Shown piece after piece: positions 32,354 through 39,577 of a DNA stretch of 64,000 nt. This DNA is from Methylophaga sp. (lineage in GTDB: Bacteria; Pseudomonadota; Gammaproteobacteria; Nitrosococcales; Methylophagaceae): assembly GCA_002733715.2 (NCBI GenBank), contig NVWQ02000027.1, forward strand, positions 1-64,000, in the 5' to 3' direction. Under the pieces are notes generated by a model, which was not told the origin of the DNA, ran no database searches, and worked only from the letters and a program-made list of their open reading frames with translations. Each line of letters opens with the position of its first letter. Positions within the stretch are counted from its first letter, which is position 1. Made by a program: the position numbers and the translations under genes.

Positions 32354-33475
32354 TCACTTCGTCATCTTTTTAATAATCTCAACTATTTTCTCAGGCATAC
32401 TATAAAGATCTTCACTATCGGAATAGTGAATTCCATTGTCAGACCAAATTTTTCTATCTGCTTGTAACATTTCGGTAAGTTGTAAACCAAAATGGTGCTG
32501 ATCAAATGGTGATGGCACAATTTGTCCGGCCTTGGCGGCGGTTACATGTTTTGCATAACCACAGACATCTGTGACTAACACGGGTAACCCCGCTATTATC
32601 GCCTCAATTATCACCATTCCTGCGGCTTCTTTTCTGGCAGGATGCAATAATAAATCAGCGCTTAATAAAAATCTTGGCACATCATTTCGTCCGCCAAAGA
32701 AAATAATCTGATTTTGAAGCTTAAGTTGATTAATAAGCTTTTGGTATGGTTCGGGACTACCTTCGCCCAGTATAAAAAGCTTTGTTTTTGATCGTAGTAG
32801 TTCAGGCAGTGAGGCCAAGCCTTGAATAGCGCGATCCACACCTTTCCTTTTAAAGCCGGTTCCTACCATAAGCAGTATGGACTCATCGTCCTTTATATTA
32901 AATTCCTGCCTGAAATCTTGTCTAATCGCTTGCCAGTTTTCTGGGCGCTTTCTGCTTTTATCTATTCCCGGAGGAAGCATAATCAACCGTTCATCTGGCG
33001 TGTCATAATGCTTCTTAAATAAATCTCGTTGGGTCTCTGAGATCATCAACGAAACGGTTTTACTTTGTTTTGAAAAGACCGCCTGTTCATTTTTATAAAA
33101 AATCTGAAAACGCTTGCTAAACTTTTGCAAAAAAGAACTCTTTTGGTTTTTCACTTTGTCGATATAACACGCATCTGCCGCATAATATAAATCCAAACCC
33201 GGAATTTTATTAAAGCCAATAACCAAGTCATAATTGCCTTGTTTTAGCATTGGGCTAACTTGCTTGATATAGGAAGCGACCTTTCGGTGATTACTCCAGC
33301 CTCTTGGCTTAATCATGTGTACATTAAAACCTTCAGGGATATCGCCTTGCCATTGCATGATATAAACATCAATCTCATAACCACGCTCACGACACATCGT
33401 CATGATCCTTAAAAAATCACGTTCCAAACCACCGAAAGGGAAAAATTTATATAAACAGACAGCTAGCTTCATCAA
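32354..33475 (-). CDS. waaG: LPS core glucosyltransferase I, GT4 family
   Basis: A 373-residue GT-B retaining glycosyltransferase that adds the first hexose to heptose II of the core. The N-terminus KLAVCLYKFFPFGGLERDFLR is the WaaG acceptor-side signature. The donor-site region shows VGTGFKRKGVDRAI near 213, and AGMVIIEAIIAGLPVLVTD near 293, with the E-x7-E motif of the family. Length is the same as E. coli WaaG (374). Its start overlaps the stop of the upstream double-kinase gene (ATGA), so it is in the waaP-kinase-waaG transcript. Confidence 0.92.
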   Translation of the reverse strand: MMKLAVCLYKFFPFGGLERDFLRIMTMCRERGYEIDVYIMQWQGDIPEGFNVHMIKPRGWSNHRKVASYIKQVSPMLKQGNYDLVIGFNKIPGLDLYYAADACYIDKVKNQKSSFLQKFSKRFQIFYKNEQAVFSKQSKTVSLMISETQRDLFKKHYDTPDERLIMLPPGIDKSRKRPENWQAIRQDFRQEFNIKDDESILLMVGTGFKRKGVDRAIQGLASLPELLRSKTKLFILGEGSPEPYQKLINQLKLQNQIIFFGGRNDVPRFLLSADLLLHPARKEAAGMVIIEAIIAGLPVLVTDVCGYAKHVTAAKAGQIVPSPFDQHHFGLQLTEMLQADRKIWSDNGIHYSDSEDLYSMPEKIVEIIKKMTK

Positions 33476-34884
33476 TCAATGACCTTTAATAACAGGTTCT
33501 GCAAGGCTGACGAATGCCAATTCCGTAAAAAACGTGCTTTATCTTTTTTAAATCGACGTTGAAATGATTGAACGCTTGAATGTTCCTGCATGGCATCCAA
33601 ATCAATAATCTCTATCTCTCCATTTTCTTTTATTAACAAATTGCTTGCCTTAAAATCGCCATGGCTTATTTGATATTGTTTAAAGGTATCAAAAAGTGTT
33701 TTAATCTGAGTCAACTCCTCATCGGTAGGCATGCGTTCGTTAAATACGGATAACATTTCCTGACCATCACTTTTTTCACAAATAAAATAAGCGGTTGAAC
33801 GAAACCAGCCATAACGCTGTTCAATAAAACCCAACGGTGAAGGTGTCGCTACACCTAATAATTGCAATAAACGTCCATTGCGCCATGACACTGCTGCTCT
33901 GCTTGGCCGATAGCATCGTTTTATAAAGTGCCAGAAGCTCTTTATGTTATAGCGTTTTATGACCAGTTCTCTACCTGCATAATTAAGCTGTACAACCGTA
34001 GCCGAATTACCTGCTTTTAATATCTTTCCCGTTGTTACAAGTTGATCCATGTTCTTGATAAAATCATCTCCTACTTCATCAAGAAAAGGGCGATAAAAAG
34101 CATATTGTTGCGAGAACGTCTTTTTATATGCTGTCATTGTGCACTTTCGGAAACATTTTTTAAGGTAATTTACTTTACGTTTTTGCCAGGCTTGTTTTAC
34201 CAGACTCTCAAACTTTTTATGCTCGACCTCACCATATTGCCAGTCTCGTTGCTGATAATATTGCTGTAGCTTGCTTATGAACACTTTCTGTTCGCGAGGT
34301 TTGAACTGTACAATCAAAACAGCCAAATTAGCCAGACTATTTTCCTTACCCACTGATTGCGTATTTTCATCTGCATAAATAGAAGCCAAATCAATAAGAT
34401 AAAGTTTATCGTCGGTAACCAAGATATTATCCAAATGAAAATCACTATGGAGTAAGCCTGCATTGTGTAACCTTGCAGCTAATGCCATCAATTCATCACC
34501 ATATTTTAAGACCATTTCATTTGTGTTGGCAAAAGATGTAGATCCTTCAAGATACTGATAGGCAATAACACAATAATCAGAGTGAGTATCATCAGTGAAT
34601 ATAAGCTCTGGCACATTAATATCCGTCTGCTTTATTAACTGATAACCCCGCACTTCTCTTGCTAACTCGCGTTCACCTTTGCTTTGTTTGATAAATAGCT
34701 TAACAAGCAAACTGTGACCCGCGTCATCATATGCTTTGACCACTAATCGCTTGCTCGCTAATAAACGTAATATTTGAGTGCAACGATACGATTTATTTTC
34801 GATATTCAAATCAAAAGGCAAAGGGATCGTCTCTTCTCCTTTTTTAAACGATGTTAAAAGCGCATCAAAATGGATTGTTTTCAT
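33472..34884 (-). CDS. Tandem-kinase LPS core protein with two Kdo/WaaP-type domains
   Basis: A 470-residue protein with two kinase-like halves. The first has a catalytic HSDFHLDN at 146-153 and a metal motif YLIDLAS at 162-168; the second has HGDFKASN at 408-415 and IIDLD at 426-430. The central KKCFRKCTMTAYKK linker is basic. Both halves keep the HxDxxxxN catalytic residues, so both may be active. The Pseudomonas core locus includes two adjacent small kinases of this family plus WaaP; this looks like a fusion of two such kinases. It phosphorylates, presumably, core heptoses. It overlaps waaP and waaG by 4 nt each. Confidence 0.82.
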   Translation of the reverse strand: MKTIHFDALLTSFKKGEETIPLPFDLNIENKSYRCTQILRLLASKRLVVKAYDDAGHSLLVKLFIKQSKGERELAREVRGYQLIKQTDINVPELIFTDDTHSDYCVIAYQYLEGSTSFANTNEMVLKYGDELMALAARLHNAGLLHSDFHLDNILVTDDKLYLIDLASIYADENTQSVGKENSLANLAVLIVQFKPREQKVFISKLQQYYQQRDWQYGEVEHKKFESLVKQAWQKRKVNYLKKCFRKCTMTAYKKTFSQQYAFYRPFLDEVGDDFIKNMDQLVTTGKILKAGNSATVVQLNYAGRELVIKRYNIKSFWHFIKRCYRPSRAAVSWRNGRLLQLLGVATPSPLGFIEQRYGWFRSTAYFICEKSDGQEMLSVFNERMPTDEELTQIKTLFDTFKQYQISHGDFKASNLLIKENGEIEIIDLDAMQEHSSVQSFQRRFKKDKARFLRNWHSSALQNLLLKVID

Positions 34885-35693
34885 TCAGCTTTACCATTAT
34901 CTCGTAATTTAACCGCACGTTTACCGACGTTATCCCAAAATGACTGCTGTTTACTCAATGCCTCACGCAATGATAACCCTGAATAAAGCGTGATAAATCG
35001 AAAGCAATCACGCTGTGTTAGATCAACATCCAATGCCGAAAAATACAGGCTACCAATATCTTTAACCAACCAGCGTTGTGGTACTTTTTTGCGGATCTGG
35101 GCACGATGCAGATCGATCAAAAATAATCTTGTTTCATCTTCAATCGTGTTTGTTGTTGCAAAAGACTTATCCAGCAAGAAATGGCATAAGTAAAAATCAC
35201 GATGATTAAGCCCACTTTCATGCATTTTTCTTGAAATATTCGCTATCTTAGTTATTAATCTACGTTTACTCTGAAATGTCGGTGGTGTTTGTCGCCATTG
35301 TTTAGCCAAATGTTCAAGACTCATCGTATCAACAAGCTCGTCCGTCACCAAAAAAGACGTTTTCTTTGCGGGGTTCCAACCTCGCTCCCCATAAGCGGCG
35401 ATTTGCATGCTATCTAATTGATTTTTCTCCAACAGCTGAATCGCTAACCATTCATTTTTAGCGCTAATGATAGGCAGGCGGAATTGCAAAAGGTTTTTAA
35501 CGATCTCCGCCCAACCAATACCTTGATGATATTTAAGAAAATAAGATTTCTCACCCAAAACAAAACGTAAGGTGCGGCGACCTTCTTTTTGGCGAAAAAT
35601 TTCACCTTCTATCTGTTTCACCATTGAAAATGGATCCTTGCCCAGCCATTGCTTAACGAGATCTTCTCTCAAATAGTATGTGTTTTTCTGCAT
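34881..35693 (-). CDS. waaP: LPS core heptose(I) kinase
   Basis: A 270-residue WaaP/RfaP kinase that phosphorylates heptose I of the inner core, important for outer-membrane stability. Features are FFLKYHQGIGWAEIVKNL-type ATP region (the Lys in YFLKYH near 54), catalytic HRDFYLCH at 164-171 and the metal motif LFLIDLHRAQI near 190. Length is as in E. coli WaaP (265). It is the first gene of a four-gene unit (waaP, tandem kinase, waaG, LTA-synthase-like) and is divergent from gmhA across a 106-nt gap. Confidence 0.92.
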   Translation of the reverse strand: MQKNTYYLREDLVKQWLGKDPFSMVKQIEGEIFRQKEGRRTLRFVLGEKSYFLKYHQGIGWAEIVKNLLQFRLPIISAKNEWLAIQLLEKNQLDSMQIAAYGERGWNPAKKTSFLVTDELVDTMSLEHLAKQWRQTPPTFQSKRRLITKIANISRKMHESGLNHRDFYLCHFLLDKSFATTNTIEDETRLFLIDLHRAQIRKKVPQRWLVKDIGSLYFSALDVDLTQRDCFRFITLYSGLSLREALSKQQSFWDNVGKRAVKLRDNGKAE

Positions 35694-35799
35694 ATTGAAT
35701 TAGTTGTTCATTTTTATGAGTAGTAAGTGGTCATGTTTTGATACACTATCTTTAAAATATCACTAGATATTATCACTTAGCCCGCATAAGAGGTAAGCC

Positions 35800-36357
35800 G
35801 TGTCATTCAAATCAACACTTCGTCGCCACCAAAATATGGTTGAAGGCTTATATGCTCTAGAGCCTCAAATTAACATACTGATTGAAAACATTAGAAAATG
35901 CCTCGGCTCAGGCAATAAAGTATTGTTTTTTGGCAACGGTGGCAGCGCCTCTGATGCCCAACATTTAGCCGCTGAATTTGTGGTGCGTTATTACAAACAA
36001 CGCAAACCATTAGCTGCAATTGCGCTCACAACCGACACCTCTATCATCACTGCCCACGGCAATGATTATAGTTTTGACACCATATTTGATCGCCAAATCG
36101 AAGCATTAGCAAAAGCGGGAGATATTGCGATTGGCTTATCGACCTCAGGCAATAGCGGCAATGTCATAAATGGTCTAAATACCGCAAAACAAGCAGGCTG
36201 TATCACGATTGCATTTACAGGCCAGCAGGGTGGTCAATTACTGGATAGTGCAGATCACTGTATTTGTGTACCTTCTGATGAAACTGCGCGTGTGCAAGAA
36301 GGCCATATCATCATGGGTCATTGGTTGTGTGAAGCACTCGATGAAAGTCTTGGCTAA
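35800..36357 (+). CDS. gmhA: Phosphoheptose isomerase GmhA (SIS domain)
   Basis: A 185-residue sedoheptulose-7-phosphate isomerase, the first step of ADP-heptose synthesis. The SIS-fold motifs are FFGNGGSASDAQHLAAEF (about 45-62) and GLSTSGNSGNVINGL (about 112), with the catalytic Glu and His pair (Glu in AAEF, His in GHIIMGH near 171). Length is near the E. coli enzyme (192). hldE, the next pathway enzyme, is encoded 3 kb on. An FAD oxidoreductase gene follows after 3 nt. Confidence 0.92.
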   Translation: MSFKSTLRRHQNMVEGLYALEPQINILIENIRKCLGSGNKVLFFGNGGSASDAQHLAAEFVVRYYKQRKPLAAIALTTDTSIITAHGNDYSFDTIFDRQIEALAKAGDIAIGLSTSGNSGNVINGLNTAKQAGCITIAFTGQQGGQLLDSADHCICVPSDETARVQEGHIIMGHWLCEALDESLG

Positions 36358-36360
36358 TTA

Positions 36361-37554
36361 ATGGCTCAGAAGAATTTCACAACTGATGTCGTTATTATCG
36401 GTGCAGGCATTGCTGGCTTATGGCTACATAATCGCCTAAACCAAATGGGCTTTCATGCCTTGTTGTTAGAAAATAAAACCATCGGCAATGCACAAACATT
36501 AAGCTCGCAAGGCATTATTCATGGCGGTGCTAAATATGCGCTTAATGGCATCCTATCTAAGGCAAGCCACGCCATCGGCGACATGCCTGCTAGATGGCAA
36601 GCTTGTTTAGCGGGTAAAGGTGATGTTGACCTAACACAAGTCAAGGTATTAGCAGACCACCAGCTAATGTGGTCAAAACAGCAGCTTTCTTCAAAAATGG
36701 TGTCATTCTTTGCCAGCAAAGCACTAAGTAGTCGTATGCAAAACGTAGCAAAATTAGATCAACCCGCATTATTTCAAGATCCAAAATTTAAAGGTGCACT
36801 GTATCGCCTAGAAGAGCCTGTATTAGATATTACAACCGTATTAAACGCCTTAGCCAAACCTTGGCAAAATCGCATCCTAAAAATTGACAACATTACTTGG
36901 CAAAAGTCTGATCATCAAGTGCTGTCATTGCTGGTTAACAATGGTGAGCTTGGAATCAAAGCGCAACAATTTGTACTAACAGCAGGTGAGGGTAATCAAG
37001 CATTACTTGATGAATTAGCGATTAAAAAACCTGTCATGCAACGCAGACCATTGCAAATGGTGATGTGCAAGGCTAGAGATCCAGCACATTCGCTACCTGC
37101 GATTTATGCGCATAGTTTAGGTTCAGGCTCAAAACCAATTGCAACAATAACAAGCCATTTAACCGACGATGGCAACATTGTTTGGTATATTGGCGGCAAC
37201 ATTGCTGAAAATGGCGTGGGCAAATCATTCGATCAATTAACAGTCGAGGCCGAACAACTTTTACACGATATTCTACCGTGGTATGAACACCCCGAACTAG
37301 AATGGGCTACCCATGATATCAACCGTGCCGAACCCAAACAATCCGCCCTATCTCGTCCAGATACCGCCTTTGTAGAATCTAAAGACAATGTACATATCGC
37401 ATGGCCAACAAAATTAGCCTTAGCACCTGATCTTGCTGATAATATCATCGAAAAACTCAAAGGATCTAGTTTAATGGCAGGAAAACATGAAGAAGTAACC
37501 GGCTTGCCCACCGCCACCATAAGCCCCACATTATGGGATAGTAAATTCAAATGA
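36361..37554 (+). CDS. FAD-dependent oxidoreductase (DAO/glycerol-3-phosphate-dehydrogenase type)
   Basis: A 397-residue flavoprotein. The dinucleotide motif VVIIGAGIAGLWLHNRL is at residues 10-26, followed by the family's SSQGIIHGGAKYAL (about 43-56) and a later FVLTAGEGNQALL. The fold is the D-amino-acid-oxidase/GlpD type, so it would oxidise a secondary hydroxyl or amine. Substrate unknown. It lies 3 nt after gmhA and overlaps the next gene by 4 nt (ATGA), so it is part of a gmhA operon together with an aldo/keto reductase. Confidence 0.8.
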   Translation: MAQKNFTTDVVIIGAGIAGLWLHNRLNQMGFHALLLENKTIGNAQTLSSQGIIHGGAKYALNGILSKASHAIGDMPARWQACLAGKGDVDLTQVKVLADHQLMWSKQQLSSKMVSFFASKALSSRMQNVAKLDQPALFQDPKFKGALYRLEEPVLDITTVLNALAKPWQNRILKIDNITWQKSDHQVLSLLVNNGELGIKAQQFVLTAGEGNQALLDELAIKKPVMQRRPLQMVMCKARDPAHSLPAIYAHSLGSGSKPIATITSHLTDDGNIVWYIGGNIAENGVGKSFDQLTVEAEQLLHDILPWYEHPELEWATHDINRAEPKQSALSRPDTAFVESKDNVHIAWPTKLALAPDLADNIIEKLKGSSLMAGKHEEVTGLPTATISPTLWDSKFK

Positions 37555-38345
37555 CAGCCCATTTAGATCAACGTAAACAAATTGCAGATACGGGAGTATT
37601 TATATCGCCACTAGGTTTAGGCACAGTAAAAATAGGTCGAAATACCGCCGTAAAATACCCTGACAGCTTCAAAATACCCGATGATGAACAAGTACAAAAC
37701 CTACTAGCCCAAGCATGGGATTTAGGCATTAACTTAATCGACACCGCACCCGCTTACGGCAACAGCGAACAACGCCTAGGTGAGTTATTAACAAAACAAG
37801 ATCATGACTTTGTCATTGCCACAAAAGTAGGTGAAACCTTCGATGCCAAAACAGGTGAATCTCATTACAACTTCACCCCAGAATTTATCACCGCCAGCAT
37901 CCACCAAAGCCTAAAAAACCTACGTAGAGACGTACTCGATATCGTATTAATTCATTCTGATGGCAACGACAAACAGATAATAGAACAAGGCGCATTAGAG
38001 GTATTAAACGATTTGAAACAACAAGGTTTGATTAGAGCCACAGGCATGTCCACCAAAACAGTAGAAGGCGGCTTATTAGCACTACAACAATCCGACCTAG
38101 CCATGGTGATGCATAATCTAGACTATCAAGCCGAACAAGCAGTACTAGACCAAGCTGCAAAAGATAACAAAGGCATCTTCATCAAAAAAGCCCTCGCCAG
38201 TGGTCATTTATCAAAAGACAGCGTGCAAGATAACTTCAACCTTATTTATGCTAATCAAGCAGTGAGTAGCATCATTATCGGCACAATCAACCCAACGCAT
38301 CTTGAAGATAATGTTGTTAAGACATTAAAAGCATTAACACCGTAG
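37551..38345 (+). CDS. Aldo/keto reductase
   Basis: A 264-residue NAD(P)H-dependent aldo/keto reductase of the D-threo-aldose-dehydrogenase/L-galactose-dehydrogenase branch. The catalytic tetrad is Asp-Tyr-Lys-His: LIDTAPAYGNSEQRLGELL (Asp about 63, Tyr about 68), the Lys of VIATKVG near 91, and a His in VLIHSDG near 133. It is short (typical AKRs run about 300-330), lacking part of the C-terminal loop. The stop codon TAG is contributed by the first bases of a GTAGGTTGGG repeat. It is coupled to the FAD oxidoreductase, which suggests a common substrate, perhaps a heptose or other aldose. Confidence 0.82.
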   Translation: MTAHLDQRKQIADTGVFISPLGLGTVKIGRNTAVKYPDSFKIPDDEQVQNLLAQAWDLGINLIDTAPAYGNSEQRLGELLTKQDHDFVIATKVGETFDAKTGESHYNFTPEFITASIHQSLKNLRRDVLDIVLIHSDGNDKQIIEQGALEVLNDLKQQGLIRATGMSTKTVEGGLLALQQSDLAMVMHNLDYQAEQAVLDQAAKDNKGIFIKKALASGHLSKDSVQDNFNLIYANQAVSSIIIGTINPTHLEDNVVKTLKALTP

Positions 38346-38421
38346 GTTGGGATGATGCAAAAATCCCAACGCCACCGCAACATATAGAAATTGTTGGGTT
38401 TCGTACCTCAACCCAACCTAC
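38342..38421. repeat. GTAGGTTGGG...CCCAACCTAC palindromic repeat, copy 1
   Basis: The segment begins GTAGGTTGGGATGATGC and ends CTCAACCCAACCTAC. It has near-perfect terminal arms, with inner ATCCCAAC and GTTGGGTTTCGTACC segments. A related element lies at 60612-60677. The first GTAG gives the stop codon of the upstream gene. Confidence 0.75.
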
Positions 38422-38472
38422 CATTAGATTTTTCACCACAGAGACAAGGAGATCACTGAGTTAAAAAGTATT

Positions 38473-38555
38473 GTCACTCCCACAAAAGTGGGAATCTAAC
38501 GATATTAGCTACTTGATAAGTCCATAGATTCCCGATAAAAGATCTCGGGAATGAC
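38473..38555. repeat. GTCAYYCC palindromic element, copy 2
   Basis: GTCACTCCCACAAAAGTGGGA (first hairpin) and TCCCGATAAAAGATCTCGGGAATGAC (second hairpin) form two stem-loops in tandem, with the same ends as the elements at 606 and 41041. Confidence 0.75.
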
Positions 38556-38602
38556 GGAGTGTAGACCTACAGCTTTCAATGCTTACCCAAAGTCTCGTTT
38601 TT

Positions 38603-38707
38603 ATCGCCCTTGAAAACAGCCTGTTTTGTGGATGAAGCGGATAAGTGTTTGAGCGTAGCGAGTTTTTATCCGCGCCACAAAATAGGCTATTTTCAAGGAT
38701 AAGCGAT
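38603..38707. repeat. Large nested inverted repeat, intergenic
   Basis: Outer arms ATCGCCCTTGAAAACAGCC (38603) and CTATTTTCAAGGATAAGCGAT (38687) are near-complementary, with TTTTGTGG and CCACAAAA continuing inward. Inner perfect arms GCGGATAA (38637) and TTATCCGC (38666) enclose a GTTTGAGCGTAGCGAG loop. There is no gene inside. This type of element is seen as intergenic repeats in other bacteria. Confidence 0.7.
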
Positions 38708-38731
38708 AATGCCGAGTGCCTTTTTCTTTGG

Positions 38732-38765
38732 TTCAGTTTCTTTTGGGCAAGCAAAAGAAATGAAC
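38732..38765. repeat. Hairpin GTTCAgTTTCTTTTG / CAAAAGAAAtGAAC
   Basis: Perfect 9-bp TTTCTTTTG/CAAAAGAAA arms around GGCAAG, extended by GTTCA/TGAAC with a single bulged base. It lies just before the 3' end of the HEPN-like gene. The whole stretch 38346-38785 (440 bp) is a block of four repeats with no gene. Confidence 0.7.
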
Positions 38766-38785
38766 GCCCAGCGGCAGCGAAATAA

Positions 38786-39559
38786 TTAGATTAAGTCTAT
38801 TGAATCTCTATACTCACCCACTTTAGAAGCAAGGCTGTCAACATAATCCGTCATGCTTTGAGCTAGCATATTAATTTCATCTTCATTAAACGTTATTAGT
38901 TCATTTTCCACTAATGATTCTTTTAATGTTCTAGGGGTAGCATTACCAACTTGCTTCAAAACTCTTGCATTAATAATTCCCGCTGCATGCACTATTGAGT
39001 GACGACATGCTTGTCCCAAAATAATATTATTCACATGGACTGTTTTTTCAATTTTTATCCCAAAGTATTGGTTAAATTCTCGCTTAATGCTTTGCATATC
39101 CTGAAAACTAATATTATTTTTTGAGATCAATAATTCTCCAATTTCCGCTCCTAGCGAACCAGTTAGATTTAATAATTCTGCAACACTAAGTTTTAACTCA
39201 GTACCAAGAACTCTTTTATCTCCATTGTCCCCATATTCATCAACTGCATATTCTGATACAACTTTAAATAAATCAGTAATAGTCGAACCAAAATAAGAAA
39301 CAAGTAGAACTACTGCCTGATTGTTTATTACCTCATACCTTCCTTTCAAGGAATCATTTTTCCTAATATCCCTGAGGAGATCTAAAACCCTTTGACCGTT
39401 CTGCTGTGGATGAAGAATCTGTTTTCTATCAATTAAAAACTGATTTAATTCTTCAATAGAACTAATAGCAAGATCAACAACTTGACGATCAAAGTGAATA
39501 AGCTTTTTTACTGACTCAATATTTTCGTTGAATGTTTTTACTATACTTACCGTGTCCAT
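38786..39559 (-). CDS. HEPN-like protein with RX4H motif
   Basis: A 257-residue all-helical soluble protein that I could not place in a named family, but with RHSIVHAAGIIN (residues 186-197), which has the Rx4-6H active-site signature of HEPN ribonucleases and the surrounding R-h-x-I-V-H-x-x-G-x-I-N pattern found in several HEPN groups. The first 60 residues are helical and possibly coiled. HEPN proteins are toxins or effector RNases in toxin-antitoxin, abortive infection and CRISPR systems. Here no MNT or other antitoxin partner is adjacent. The gene sits alone between a repeat block and hldE, in a spot that interrupts the gmhA-to-hldE region. Its base composition is more AT-rich than hldE's, which is consistent with acquisition. 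Confidence 0.65.
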   Translation of the reverse strand: MDTVSIVKTFNENIESVKKLIHFDRQVVDLAISSIEELNQFLIDRKQILHPQQNGQRVLDLLRDIRKNDSLKGRYEVINNQAVVLLVSYFGSTITDLFKVVSEYAVDEYGDNGDKRVLGTELKLSVAELLNLTGSLGAEIGELLISKNNISFQDMQSIKREFNQYFGIKIEKTVHVNNIILGQACRHSIVHAAGIINARVLKQVGNATPRTLKESLVENELITFNEDEINMLAQSMTDYVDSLASKVGEYRDSIDLI

Positions 39560-39577
39560 TCTTGCTTTTAATATCCT

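Noticed and set aside
38509-38754. 81-residue minus-strand open frame in the repeat block
   Set aside because: It lies wholly within palindromic repeats, has no ribosome-binding site or recognisable domain, and its sequence is the translation of hairpin arms.
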